The translations under genes and the position numbers were made by a program. From Candidatus Margulisiibacteriota bacterium (lineage in GTDB: Bacteria > Margulisbacteria > Termititenacia > Termititenacales > Termititenacaceae): 24,175 nucleotides of DNA. This document shows, piece by piece, positions 1-8,368 of this stretch. Location of the stretch: positions 1 through 24,175 of the forward strand of contig JAITIS010000052.1 in assembly GCA_031279305.1 (NCBI GenBank), read 5' to 3'. How positions within the stretch are numbered: position 1 is the first letter of the stretch; each line of letters starts with the position of its first letter. Below the pieces are notes generated by a model. It did no database searches. It was not told the origin of the DNA and worked only from the letters and a program-made list of their open reading frames with translations.

Positions 1-554
1 AATGCGGCGTGTGCAAGCCGGTGCAGACAGGCTATCCAGCTGATCAAGACTTAAAATATATTGCTAAAATCGCCAACTTAAAAAAGCCGCAAATTTATAA
101 CCCCCTGCATTTCAGCAAACCGCTGGCGCCGCAGCAAGCCTGTGAACAAGATCGCCTGCCTCCGATAGACACGAAAAAATTAGCGCGCGCTGTCGCCGCT
201 TTCTGCCATAAATTTACAATAAGTTTCATCGAGGGCGCCGGCGGCCTCTATGTGCCAATACGCCGAAATTATTATATGCTCGACCTGATCAAAGATTTGA
301 AAGCGGAAGCAATACTGGTCTGCCGGTTGGGCTTGGGCACGGTCAATCACACTCTGCTTTCTATTTCCGCTTTGCGCAAGAAGCGCATAAAAATCCGCGG
401 ACTGATTTTTAATCAGACCACCCCGCCGGATATTGATATTTCCGCGCAGTTAAATCCTTATATAATACAGGAGGCAGCCTGCCTGCCGGTTCTGGGCATA
501 TTTCCGTATCAGAAAAAATTAAATCCCGCTAAATTTGCTTTGCGTCTCGCGTAG
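1..554 (+). CDS. bioD: Dethiobiotin synthetase, 3' part (5' end cut by contig edge)
   Basis: This enzyme closes the ureido ring of 7,8-diaminopelargonate using CO2 and ATP, the penultimate step of biotin synthesis in the cytoplasm. The open frame runs into the left edge (codons from position 3), and a GTG at position 9 is internal: the first residues, CGVCKPVQTG, match the family's KPVQTG substrate/ATP motif, which normally lies about 30-40 residues in. The N-terminal P-loop is therefore missing. The EGAGGLYVPI motif around residue 78 is the second family hallmark. The later part (ILVCRLGLGTVNHTLLS, then a GLIFNQ segment) matches the BioD core. The 3' end overlaps the convergent DUF1667 gene by 26 nt, with no terminator between them. 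Identification is firm; completeness cannot be judged. Confidence 0.88.
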   Translation, partial: CGVCKPVQTGYPADQDLKYIAKIANLKKPQIYNPLHFSKPLAPQQACEQDRLPPIDTKKLARAVAAFCHKFTISFIEGAGGLYVPIRRNYYMLDLIKDLKAEAILVCRLGLGTVNHTLLSISALRKKRIKIRGLIFNQTTPPDIDISAQLNPYIIQEAACLPVLGIFPYQKKLNPAKFALRLA

Positions 555-891
555 CGATTAAGGCGATCCCCGTGCCGGCCAGATCGGCTAGCAGCGTCGC
601 GCCGGCTCTAACCGGACGGCCAAGCCGATATTTTCTTACCTGTTCCATCGCCGGCAAAAGTTTGTCCTTAGGCAGGGGCCGCGCACTTTTAACCGGCACC
701 ATAGTTAGCTCCAGACCGTAAGCCGCCACGGAAGAAGTCAGCCAGCGTCTGGGATCCAAAATTTCCTGTTTGCCGTATTGCAGCCCGCGGGGACATTTAT
801 TGCCAGAAATTTTCCGCACAGCGCCGTCCGCCAGTTCTACAGTCAGCACACAGCTGTTCGGGCAAATAATACAGGTCAATTTATTCTGCAT
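529..891 (-). CDS. DUF1667 Cys-rich protein, third member of GlpA-like oxidoreductase trio
   Basis: 120 aa. The N-terminus carries Cys7, Cys10 and Cys14 in a CIICPNSC pattern, plus Cys33 in GNKCPRG, which is the signature of the DUF1667 family and a plausible Fe-S or zinc site. Genes of this family sit directly after a GlpA-like FAD dehydrogenase and a small FAD/NAD oxidoreductase in many anaerobes, as here. The start codon overlaps the 3' end of the upstream oxidoreductase gene by 11 nt, so the two are probably translationally coupled. The 3' end runs 26 nt into bioD on the other strand. The likely role is an electron-transfer or assembly subunit of the complex; the biochemical function is not established. 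Membership in the family is confident, function is inferred from context. Confidence 0.82.
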   Translation of the reverse strand: MQNKLTCIICPNSCVLTVELADGAVRKISGNKCPRGLQYGKQEILDPRRWLTSSVAAYGLELTMVPVKSARPLPKDKLLPAMEQVRKYRLGRPVRAGATLLADLAGTGIALIATRDAKQI

Positions 892-1792
892 TTTTACTCC
901 GTAAATATTCTACCGCCAAGAAGCCGGTTTTTTTGCTGTCTCTGGTCACGTTGTCAACTAGATCATACACTTTATCCGCGTTGCCGCAGACAAAAAGACC
1001 GGGCAATCCGCTCAAATCCGCAAAAATATCCCGCTCCGGCAGCAGGCCGACGGACACCAGCACGGTGTCGCAGGCCAGCTCAAAAGTTTTATTTTCTTGC
1101 ATATTCAGAACTGTGACGCCGGCCACTCTTCCCCGTCCGCTGATCTTCAATACCTGATGACGCAGATACAGCGGAATATTGAAATCTTCCAGACACTGCA
1201 CAACATTGCGGGTAAGTCCGGCGCTTTTTTCCTGTATCTCCAGCACGGCCTTGACCCGCGCGCCTTCCAGCGTCAAGCGTCTGGCCATAATCAGGCCAAT
1301 GTCTCCAGAACCGATAATGACTACTTCTTTACCGGGCAGCAAACCCTCGATATTTAACAGTTTTTGCGCCAGCCCGGCGGAAAAAACTCCGGCGGGCCGG
1401 TCGCCCGGTATATGAATCATCTCTCTGGTGCGCTCGCGGCAGCCAGTGGCCATAATAACGGCTCCTGCTTTGATCGTCTCGCAGCAGCCCGGCTTGAGAT
1501 AGGTTATTTCTTTACGCGCGGTAACTTTGACGGCAAAAGACCTGCGGCTTATTTCTATCTGCGGATATTTAGGCAGCTCGGCTATAAATCTGGCCGCGTA
1601 TTCCGGGCCGGTTAATTCTTCCCGGAAATATTGCAGGCCAAAACCCGGGTGAATGCACTGATTGAGTATGCCGCCCAGATATTGATCGCGCTCCAGAAGC
1701 AAAATATTCCTGGCGCCGCGGTCGGCGGCGGCGATCGCCGCCGCCAATCCGGCCGGGCCGCCACCGACGATGACCAATTCATACCGGCGCAC
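881..1792 (-). CDS. FAD/NAD(P)-dependent oxidoreductase (GlpB-position subunit)
   Basis: 303 aa with two dinucleotide-binding folds: an FAD Rossmann motif GGGPAG at residues 10-15 followed by the acidic end of strand 2 (LLLERD), and an NAD(P)-type motif GSGDIG at residues 161-166. The ATGCRER segment near residue 115 and the C-terminal FVCGNADKVYDLVDNVT segment are typical of the thioredoxin-reductase-like flavoproteins encoded with GlpA-like dehydrogenases and DUF1667 proteins. The gene overlaps the upstream dehydrogenase gene by 14 nt and the downstream DUF1667 gene by 11 nt, so the three should be made in step. The probable role is passing electrons between NAD(P)H or another carrier and the [2Fe-2S] dehydrogenase. 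The exact substrate cannot be read from the sequence. Confidence 0.82.
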   Translation of the reverse strand: MRRYELVIVGGGPAGLAAAIAAADRGARNILLLERDQYLGGILNQCIHPGFGLQYFREELTGPEYAARFIAELPKYPQIEISRRSFAVKVTARKEITYLKPGCCETIKAGAVIMATGCRERTREMIHIPGDRPAGVFSAGLAQKLLNIEGLLPGKEVVIIGSGDIGLIMARRLTLEGARVKAVLEIQEKSAGLTRNVVQCLEDFNIPLYLRHQVLKISGRGRVAGVTVLNMQENKTFELACDTVLVSVGLLPERDIFADLSGLPGLFVCGNADKVYDLVDNVTRDSKKTGFLAVEYLRSKNAE

Positions 1793-3209
1793 GTCTGTCT
1801 CCTGTCACCAGTTCCGAACCGGCGCCTTTTTTAGTGACTGCCGTTAAAGGCAGCTTTAATTCCTCAGCGATTATTTTCATAATGCGGGTCGTGCAAAAAC
1901 CGCCGTGGCAGCGTCCGGCCTGCGCGCGCGTCCGAAATTTAACGCCGTCCATAGTGCGCGCGCCGCGGCGCACCGCTTCACGTATCTCCCGCGCCGACAC
2001 CAGCTCGCAGCGGCAGACAATATCGCCATAGGATGGATCACGCTCCAGCAGTCCGCGAATACGCCGGACACTGGAAGCAAAAAGATGGCTGGTTGCTGGA
2101 CGGTATTTTTGAAAATGTTTTTTACGCCGCAGGTTCAGCCCTGCCTTCCGCAGCAGCCGCACAACATACTCTGCTATAGCCGGAGATGCGGTCAATCCAG
2201 GAGATTGAATGCCGGCCACGGTCACTATCCCCGGCAGAGCGGTCTCGGCCCGGATAATAAAATCCGCGCCGGATACCGGACGCAGGCCGGCAAAATAAGC
2301 GATAATATCCCGCGTGTCCAGACACGGCGCCATCTCTCGGACGCTGTCTGTCACCTTGCGAAAACCTTCCGCTGTAGTGGATAGGTCTGTTTTGTCCTCT
2401 ATATCCTCGGCGGTTGGGCCGATCATCGGATTGCCGTCCGAGGTTTTGATAACCAGCATGCCTTTGCCTTTGTCTGTCGGCAGGGGGAAAATAATATGGC
2501 GCGTCAAATTTTCCCGTTTTTTATCCAGCAGATATTCTTCGCCTTTGCGCGGAGTGATCTTAAAATCCGCCGCACCGTACAAAGCGGCGACCTCATCGGC
2601 ATAAAGCCCGGCGGCATTGACCATAAAACGCGCTTCAAATTTCCGGCGGGTCGTCTCCACAATAAAACCCCGACCTTTTTTAACACCGGTCACCAGCTGG
2701 TCGGTAAAAATCTCCACGCCATTGGCCGCGGCATTCTCGGCCAGATCATAAACCAGCCGGTAAGGGCTGATAATGCCGGCGGTCGGCGCGTAGAGAGCAT
2801 AAGGCACAGCGGAAGAAAGATTAGGCTCATTTTTGGCCAGCCATTTTCTATCCACTATGCGCAAACCGCGCACGCCTAGTTTCCGGCCATCAGACAATAA
2901 TTTTTGCAGACGGGGCAAATCCGCCGCAGTAGTGATGATGATCAATTCGCCAACTTGTTTGAAATACACGCCGATCTCTCTGGAGAGCCCGCGCAACAGC
3001 TTATTGCCGCGCACGCACAGACGACCTTTTAAGGAATCTGGCGGATTCTGCGTGCCGGGATGCACGATCCCGCTGTTGGATTTTGACACGCCGAAAGCCA
3101 GCTCGGCCTCTTTTTCCAGCAGGGCAATGCTCAGCTGGTACCGGCTTAATTCCCTAGCCACCGCTGTTCCGGTCACTCCGCCGCCGATGATAAGAATATC
3201 ATAAATCAT
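1779..3209 (-). CDS. GlpA-like FAD-dependent dehydrogenase with C-terminal BFD-type [2Fe-2S] domain
   Basis: 476 aa when started at the ATG at 3209, which overlaps the prfC stop as ATGA; an in-frame extension to 3290 lies inside prfC and places 27 residues before the FAD motif, so I reject it. Residues 9-14 (GGGVTG) bind FAD. The DAO-type fold runs to about residue 370 and contains the SNSGIVHPG segment and the C-terminal FAD-contact segment TVAGIQSPGLTASPAIA. A BFD-like domain follows with Cys399, Cys401, Cys434 and Cys439 (CxC-x32-CxxxxC), the ligand pattern for a [2Fe-2S] cluster. This matches anaerobic glycerol-3-phosphate dehydrogenase (GlpA-like) or L-2-hydroxyglutarate oxidase-like enzymes; the following two genes favour the former group. 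No glycerol uptake or kinase gene is in view, so the substrate is uncertain. Confidence 0.85.
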   Translation of the reverse strand: MIYDILIIGGGVTGTAVARELSRYQLSIALLEKEAELAFGVSKSNSGIVHPGTQNPPDSLKGRLCVRGNKLLRGLSREIGVYFKQVGELIIITTAADLPRLQKLLSDGRKLGVRGLRIVDRKWLAKNEPNLSSAVPYALYAPTAGIISPYRLVYDLAENAAANGVEIFTDQLVTGVKKGRGFIVETTRRKFEARFMVNAAGLYADEVAALYGAADFKITPRKGEEYLLDKKRENLTRHIIFPLPTDKGKGMLVIKTSDGNPMIGPTAEDIEDKTDLSTTAEGFRKVTDSVREMAPCLDTRDIIAYFAGLRPVSGADFIIRAETALPGIVTVAGIQSPGLTASPAIAEYVVRLLRKAGLNLRRKKHFQKYRPATSHLFASSVRRIRGLLERDPSYGDIVCRCELVSAREIREAVRRGARTMDGVKFRTRAQAGRCHGGFCTTRIMKIIAEELKLPLTAVTKKGAGSELVTGDRRAPV

Positions 3210-4789
3210 ACGGCGTCCTGCTTCCGCCGCTCGGAAGTCCGATAAAATTTGATTTGAGGAAACTGCTCCTGAATAAAACGAATTTCCCACGCTCCTTTGA
3301 ATAAAAAAACCGGCTTGCCTTCTATATCTAGCATAATCCGCAGAGGCTTTTCAGCCTGAAATTCCCTGAGGTGCTTTTCTTCAGCCGCGCCTATCCAGTA
3401 GGCAAAAGCCGCCTCATAAGACTGATAGGCACAGCGCGCGCCGTATTCGTTCTCCAGCCGAAAACGCACCACGTCAAACTGCAATTCGCCCACCGCGCCC
3501 AACACTAGCTTCTGATCGAGCAAGCCCCTGAATAGCTGCACAGCGCCTTCTTCTGACAGCTGCCGCAGGCCTTTTTGCAGCTGCTTGGATTTCAGCGGAT
3601 CACGGTTGACAACCAACCGAAAAATTTCCGGCGCAAAACTGGGTATACCGCGGAAATTCAAAATCTCGCCTTCAGAAAAAGTATCGCCGATTTTAATTGC
3701 GCCGGTGTCGTGAATGCCGATAATATCGCCCGGATAGGCTTCCTCTGTCACCGTCCTTAACTGCGCCATAAAAGTCAGCGGATTGGCGGCTTTGAACTCT
3801 CTTTTTTCCCGCACTTGAAAAACTTTCATCCCGCGGGTAAAAACACCGGAACAGACCCGCAGAAAAGCAATGCGGTCGCGGTGCCGGGGATCCATATTGG
3901 CGTGGATCTTAAAAACTAGGCCGGTCATTTTATTTTCCGCGGGATCGACCGTCCGCTCGGCCGCCGGCCGGGGCAGAGGCGGCGGCGCCAGCCGGATAAT
4001 TTCTCGGAGCAGTTCCAGAATACCAAAATTATTCAGCGCGCTGCCGAAAAAAACCGGCGTCAGCAATCCCTGCAGATATTTTTCCAAAACAAAAGGCTCC
4101 AGCGCGCCGGTAATCGCCGCCACATCTTCCGCCAGTTTGCCGCGCGCAGCCGCCGGAATATCTGGAATATTCTGCGGGAGTATGCCGGTAATTTCCTCAA
4201 ATTTTTGTTTGTCCGAAAACCGCAAATAACTTTGGTGTTGTACATTGTACACGCCGTAAAAATCCCGCCCGCTGCCGATCGGCCAGCTCAAGGGCGCCGC
4301 CGCCAGCGCTAGATTGTTTTCTAGGTCGTCCAGCAAAACAAAAGGATCCAAACTCTCACGGTCTAATTTATTGATAAAGGTAATGACCGGTATGCTGCGC
4401 AACCGGCAGATATCCATCAGTTTTTTGGCGCGCTCCTCCACGCCTTTGGCCGCGTCAATGACCATCAGCACGGAATCCACCGCGGTCAGCGTGCGGTAAG
4501 TGTCCTCGCTGAAATCTTCGTGCCCCGGCGTATCCAGCAGATTGATGACCGCTCCGCCGTATACAAAAGACATCACCGAAGTCGCCACCGACACGCCGCG
4601 CTGTTTCTCCAGCTCCATCCAGTCTGAGGTGGTGTGTTTTTGCGTTTTCTTGGCTTTAACCGCGCCGGCCTGCTGTATCGCTCCGCCAAAAAGCAGCAGT
4701 TTTTCGGTAATAGTCGTCTTGCCGGCGTCCGGATGGCTGATAATCGCAAAAGTGCGGCGGCGGAGGATTTCGGCTAGTCTGTCCGGCAT
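3206..4789 (-). CDS. prfC: Peptide chain release factor 3
   Basis: 527 aa, the normal length for RF3, the GTPase that recycles RF1/RF2 from the ribosome after termination. GTP-binding motifs are intact: P-loop SHPDAGKTT at 18-26, switch I segment around QRGVSVATS at 63-71, DTPGHEDF from 86 and NKLD at 140-143. RF3-specific features are the SDWMELEKQRG stretch before switch I and the C-terminal RF3 domain (LQFDVVRFRLENEYGA). It begins 6 nt after the stop of the Na/Pi transporter gene and its stop overlaps the next start as ATGA, so it sits in mid-operon. Linking RF3 with a phosphate transporter and a glycerol-phosphate-type oxidoreductase has no obvious functional logic. Identification is secure. 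Confidence 0.96.
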   Translation of the reverse strand: MPDRLAEILRRRTFAIISHPDAGKTTITEKLLLFGGAIQQAGAVKAKKTQKHTTSDWMELEKQRGVSVATSVMSFVYGGAVINLLDTPGHEDFSEDTYRTLTAVDSVLMVIDAAKGVEERAKKLMDICRLRSIPVITFINKLDRESLDPFVLLDDLENNLALAAAPLSWPIGSGRDFYGVYNVQHQSYLRFSDKQKFEEITGILPQNIPDIPAAARGKLAEDVAAITGALEPFVLEKYLQGLLTPVFFGSALNNFGILELLREIIRLAPPPLPRPAAERTVDPAENKMTGLVFKIHANMDPRHRDRIAFLRVCSGVFTRGMKVFQVREKREFKAANPLTFMAQLRTVTEEAYPGDIIGIHDTGAIKIGDTFSEGEILNFRGIPSFAPEIFRLVVNRDPLKSKQLQKGLRQLSEEGAVQLFRGLLDQKLVLGAVGELQFDVVRFRLENEYGARCAYQSYEAAFAYWIGAAEEKHLREFQAEKPLRIMLDIEGKPVFLFKGAWEIRFIQEQFPQIKFYRTSERRKQDAV

Positions 4790-4795
4790 AAATTT

Positions 4796-6493
4796 TTATT
4801 GGTATAGATACGGATTTTCCTGCCACTTGGCAAATTTGACCGCGTGATCGCTGATGCGCTCCAGATTGTTGACTATATCATTAAAAATCGCCGCGGCGTT
4901 GAGATTGCATTTTTTAGCCTTCAGGCGTTCCAAGTGATTCCGGCGCAGATCGTCTTTTTCCTGATCGATGCGGCCTTCCAGCTGCAGAGCCTCCTGCGCC
5001 AGACGGAAGCTGTTCTGGGCAAAAGCCTGCACGCTCAATTCGCACTCTCTATCCACATCGCCGGACATAATCCGCAGCTCGTCGACAGCCCGGGCTGAAT
5101 ATTTTATGCCGTTGGTCAGCGAGTCCTCTATAAGAAAAACAATGTTTAGCGCGTAATCCGAAATTTTTTCCACATCGTTGACCAGATGAAGCAAGCAGTT
5201 CAAGTGCACGGCTTCGTTGTGCGACAAAGTGGCGCTTTCCAGTGAAACCAGAAACTCAATAACCTCGGCCTGCAGATCATCAACCGCTTTTTCCATCGCC
5301 TGCACCCGCTCCGGATCGTGTTTGGTTTTATCAAAAAAACCCCGCATCGCCAGTTTTACCGTGCCGCGCGAAATGCTCATCATATTTAATAACTCTTTTT
5401 CCGCCTGATTGAGCGCGATGCTGGGAATATTGGCAATGCGCTTATCGATATATCTGGGCGCGGATTCGATAAGATCCGCATCTTTGCCCGGTATCATCCA
5501 AGTCACCAGCCTGACTAACACATTGATTAACGGCAGAAAAATAAGCACATTTAACACATTAAAAAAAGTGTGCGCGTTGGCGATATGCCGGGAAATATTA
5601 GCGCCGCCGCCGGCCAAAAACACCCGTCCGGGAGTGACCTTGTCCACAAGCCAGAGATAGACCGGCACAGTCTGCCCGGCCGGCAGATAATCCACGCTGT
5701 GCGGAATAAAAAAGACAGCCATAAAAATAGCCGTGCCCAGCACGTTGAACATCGTATGCGCCCAGGCCAGCCGTCTGGCATTGCGCGCCGTGCCGATAGA
5801 AGCCAGCTGGGCAACTATTGTCGAACCGATATTTTCACCAAAAACTAACGGAACCGCCGTGACAAAATCGATAACGCCGACCGTGGCCAAAGCCTGCGTG
5901 ATGCCGACTGTCGCGCTGCTGCTCTGCAGGATACAAGTCAAAACACATCCGCCTAAGACCGCTAGAAAAGGATTGCGGGCAAACCAGATAAACAGCTGTT
6001 CAAAAGCCGGATCGGTTCTAAGAAAATTAAAAGTGTCGGTCATTATATCTAAGCCGAAAAATAAAATACCAAAACCAAAAATAGAGTAGCCGATCCACTG
6101 CCAGTTTTTCCGGGCGGAAAAAAGATGAATAAGCCCGCCGACTCCCACCAGCAATAAAGCGTACTGTGAAATATCAAAAGCGATCAGCTGGGCAGTTATT
6201 GTGGTGCCGATATTGGCGCCCAAGATAATGCTCACGCCTTTTTTGAGCGTCATCAGCCCGGCGTTCACAAAACCGACCGCCATCACTGTGGTCACGGCAC
6301 TGCTTTGAATGATACCGGTGATGCCCGCGCCAACCGCCACGCCGATCAAGCGGTTTTTGGTCAAAGCGGCCAGTATATCTTTGAGTTTTTTGCCGGCAAT
6401 TTTCTGCATACCGGAGGAGAGGGCTTTCATGCCGTACAGAAACAACGCCAGTCCACCGAGCGATGTGAAAAAAACCTGAAATGAGCCGTTCAT
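4796..6493 (-). CDS. Na+/phosphate cotransporter with C-terminal PhoU-like domain
   Basis: 565 aa from the ATG at 6493. A longer frame starts at 6544, but a TTGACG-17-TATCGT promoter lies inside that extension, so the shorter start is preferred. The membrane half (roughly residues 5-335) holds the two inverted-repeat signatures of the Na/Pi-II family, QSSAVTT at 63-69 and QSSSAT at 190-195, each followed by a NIG-type segment (ANIGTT, ENIGST). Residues from about 360 to the end are helical and PhoU-like, as in the NptA/YjbB group, where they probably sense or gate transport. Predicted role: sodium-coupled phosphate uptake or export at the inner membrane. It is the first gene of a five-gene run with prfC 6 nt downstream. 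No Shine-Dalgarno is visible. Confidence 0.92.
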   Translation of the reverse strand: MNGSFQVFFTSLGGLALFLYGMKALSSGMQKIAGKKLKDILAALTKNRLIGVAVGAGITGIIQSSAVTTVMAVGFVNAGLMTLKKGVSIILGANIGTTITAQLIAFDISQYALLLVGVGGLIHLFSARKNWQWIGYSIFGFGILFFGLDIMTDTFNFLRTDPAFEQLFIWFARNPFLAVLGGCVLTCILQSSSATVGITQALATVGVIDFVTAVPLVFGENIGSTIVAQLASIGTARNARRLAWAHTMFNVLGTAIFMAVFFIPHSVDYLPAGQTVPVYLWLVDKVTPGRVFLAGGGANISRHIANAHTFFNVLNVLIFLPLINVLVRLVTWMIPGKDADLIESAPRYIDKRIANIPSIALNQAEKELLNMMSISRGTVKLAMRGFFDKTKHDPERVQAMEKAVDDLQAEVIEFLVSLESATLSHNEAVHLNCLLHLVNDVEKISDYALNIVFLIEDSLTNGIKYSARAVDELRIMSGDVDRECELSVQAFAQNSFRLAQEALQLEGRIDQEKDDLRRNHLERLKAKKCNLNAAAIFNDIVNNLERISDHAVKFAKWQENPYLYQ

Positions 6494-6506
6494 ATTTATT
6501 AAAGAA

Positions 6507-6535
6507 ACGATAACATCAAACCTTTTTTCCGTCAA
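6507..6535 (-). promoter_or_regulatory. Sigma70-type promoter of Na/Pi transporter operon
   Basis: On the minus strand a TTGACG box (6535-6530) and a TATCGT box (6512-6507) are separated by exactly 17 bp. The -10 box ends 13 nt before the ATG at 6493, so transcription would begin about 7 nt ahead of the start codon. The site lies inside the longer in-frame extension, which supports the shorter protein. Confidence 0.6.
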
Positions 6536-6579
6536 AAGCAGCATTGACGCTCTGGCTAAAGATGTTATTATGCGCGCTC

Positions 6580-6615
6580 AAAAAAAATAAAAAAGGGGGA
6601 GGCGGTTCAACCGCC
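6580..6615 (-). terminator. Hairpin with T-rich tail after the phosphohexomutase gene
   Basis: A GGCGG/CCGCC stem (6601-6615) straddles the stop codon of the mutase gene. On the minus strand it is followed by five C and a T-rich run (6594-6580). This looks like a factor-independent terminator separating the purS operon from the Na/Pi operon. The C spacer between stem and T-run makes it less than canonical. Confidence 0.55.
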
Positions 6616-7980
6616 GCTAGAAACAGCATCCGCGCACAGCGCCCGCGCTTTCTCCTCCGTCTTTGCCTCGGCGATGATCCGAATAATAGGTTCGGTATTG
6701 GACTGCCGTATATGCAGCCAGCTGCCGTCCGCGAAAATTATTTTCACGCCGTCCTGCGTGTCCAGTTTTTCCGCGGCGTATCTGGCTTGAAGCTTTGCCA
6801 AAATTTCCGCCGCCTGTTGTTCAGACGCGCAATCGAGCTTGGTTTTATGCATATAGTAGCGCGGATTGCCGCTGACTAATTCGGAAACCTTTTTTCCGGA
6901 TTCCGCCAGATACTGCAGGAGCAAAGCGATGCCGGCCAGAGAATCGCGGCCAAAACCGACAGCCGGCGCCATAACACCGCCGTTGCCCTCTCCGCCCGCG
7001 ACCGCGCCGGTTTTTTTCATCGCCAGCGAGACATTCACTTCGCCGATTTTTGTCCGTATGACTTCCGCGCCGTATTTCGCGGCCACATCATCGATAATGC
7101 GGGTCGTGGACAGATTGGTGCAGATTTTATTTGCGCCGGCCAGCCGGCCTTGTTTTAATAAACCCAGCATATATTCCGCGACCAGACAGAGCGTGTAATC
7201 CTCGCCGATCGCCGCGCCGTGCTCATCGACAATAGCCAGTCTATCCGCGTCCGGGTCTTGGGCAAAACCGATGTCCGCGCCAAACTCCCTGACCGCCTGC
7301 CCCAGCTCCGTGATATTAACCGGCGTCGGCTCCAGAGCGCGGCGGCATTTTTCTATATCCGGCTCAGCGTTAATCTGCCTGTGCCGCACGCCCAGCAGGT
7401 CTAATAGTTTCGGCGTGATCAGCGCGCCGGCGCCGCAGCAGGTGTCCATAACCACTTTTAGGCCGGCGGATTTGATCCGCTCAATATCGATGATTTTTTT
7501 CAGCTTTTCCAGATGAATAGCGCCGGCTTCCAGTTCTGTTTTCACGTCCAGCCGGCCTTCTCTGGCCAGAGCCAGATCTTCCGCGGACACTTGCTCATAC
7601 AGGTCTAGCAGTTTCTGCGCTTCATTCGGCGGCAAGAATATGCCGTCCGGCCGGACGAATTTCAGGCCATTCCAGCGCGGCGGATTATGCGAGGCGGTCA
7701 CGATCACGCCGCCGTCCGCGCCGAGGGCTTTGACGACCACCTGCACGGAAGGCGTGGGCAGATAGCCCACATCGACGATTTTCAGCTTGCCGTCGAAACG
7801 CAGTCCGCGAAACAGAGCTTCTTTGACCGCTGGTCCAGACTGGCGCGTGTCCGTGCCGACCAGCACCGTGCCGCCGCCGGCATAACGGGCAAAAGCAATG
7901 CCAAATTTTTTGACCAGCTCAGCGGTTAGGGTTTCGCCGTATATACCGCGCACCCCGGAAATACTGATTTTTAAGGTCAT
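6607..7980 (-). CDS. Phosphoglucosamine/phosphomannomutase, alpha-D-phosphohexomutase family
   Basis: 457 aa, full length. The four family loops are intact: catalytic phosphoserine Ser97 in VTASHNPP (residues 94-101), the metal loop DPDADR at 242-247, the sugar-discriminating loop GGEGNGGV at 329-336 and the phosphate-binding loop RQSNTEP near the C-terminus. The enzyme moves phosphate between C6 and C1 of a hexose or hexosamine. The GEGNGG loop resembles archaeal GlmM/ManB-type enzymes more than the usual bacterial GlmM loop, so it may act on glucosamine-6-phosphate, mannose-6-phosphate or both. Its ATG overlaps the purS stop as ATGA, implying coupling. In a peptidoglycan-making cell it is the natural supplier of GlcNAc-1-phosphate precursors, but this is inferred. 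Confidence 0.88.
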   Translation of the reverse strand: MTLKISISGVRGIYGETLTAELVKKFGIAFARYAGGGTVLVGTDTRQSGPAVKEALFRGLRFDGKLKIVDVGYLPTPSVQVVVKALGADGGVIVTASHNPPRWNGLKFVRPDGIFLPPNEAQKLLDLYEQVSAEDLALAREGRLDVKTELEAGAIHLEKLKKIIDIERIKSAGLKVVMDTCCGAGALITPKLLDLLGVRHRQINAEPDIEKCRRALEPTPVNITELGQAVREFGADIGFAQDPDADRLAIVDEHGAAIGEDYTLCLVAEYMLGLLKQGRLAGANKICTNLSTTRIIDDVAAKYGAEVIRTKIGEVNVSLAMKKTGAVAGGEGNGGVMAPAVGFGRDSLAGIALLLQYLAESGKKVSELVSGNPRYYMHKTKLDCASEQQAAEILAKLQARYAAEKLDTQDGVKIIFADGSWLHIRQSNTEPIIRIIAEAKTEEKARALCADAVSSGG

Positions 7981-8222
7981 TTACATTCAAATCTATACTG
8001 CTCAATTATGGGATTGGTCAGAAGCTTTTCGGCCATTTCTTTGATCTGGGCTTCCGCTTTTTCCACGGATGGCGCGTCCAGTTCAAAAGTGATGTATTTG
8101 CCCACCGCCACCTCGCCGACATTGGCGTAGCCCAGCGAGGCCAGCGCCGAGGAAGTGGTTTTGCCGACCGGATCCAAAATGCCGTCTTTGTAAGAAACGT
8201 ACATTTTTACCTGATATTTCAT
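7977..8222 (-). CDS. purS: Phosphoribosylformylglycinamidine synthase subunit PurS
   Basis: 81 aa, the normal size for PurS, the small structural subunit that joins PurL and PurQ in the fourth step of de novo purine synthesis. The sequence fits the family throughout: an N-terminal beta strand (YQVKMYVSYKDGILDPVG), the ALASLGYANVGEVAVGKYITFEL core and the C-terminal LLTNPIIEQYRFE segment. A GAGGAG Shine-Dalgarno sits about 5 nt before the ATG. The stop overlaps the mutase start as ATGA. purQ and purL, which often follow purS, are not here, so the purine cluster is dispersed. Confidence 0.93.
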   Translation of the reverse strand: MKYQVKMYVSYKDGILDPVGKTTSSALASLGYANVGEVAVGKYITFELDAPSVEKAEAQIKEMAEKLLTNPIIEQYRFECK

Positions 8223-8349
8223 AAATGCTCCTCAAAAAATATAAAAAAATCGACAGGGTTATTTTACCCATTTTGCCCGAAATAGGGAATAAGAAAAATA
8301 ATAGTCAGGCTTTTTCAGAAACTTAAATCAGCGCCATTTAGTGTGTTAA

Positions 8350-8355
8350 TATAAT
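8350..8355 (+). promoter_or_regulatory. -10 box of methyltransferase gene
   Basis: A perfect TATAAT hexamer lies 13 nt before the ATG at 8369, predicting a leader of only about 7 nt. I see no good -35 match at 16-18 bp and only a weak GAG before the start. It lies in the 146-bp divergent spacer between purS and this gene, which otherwise holds AT-rich sequence and the purS ribosome site. Confidence 0.5.
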
Positions 8356-8368
8356 TTACGAGAAAAAT

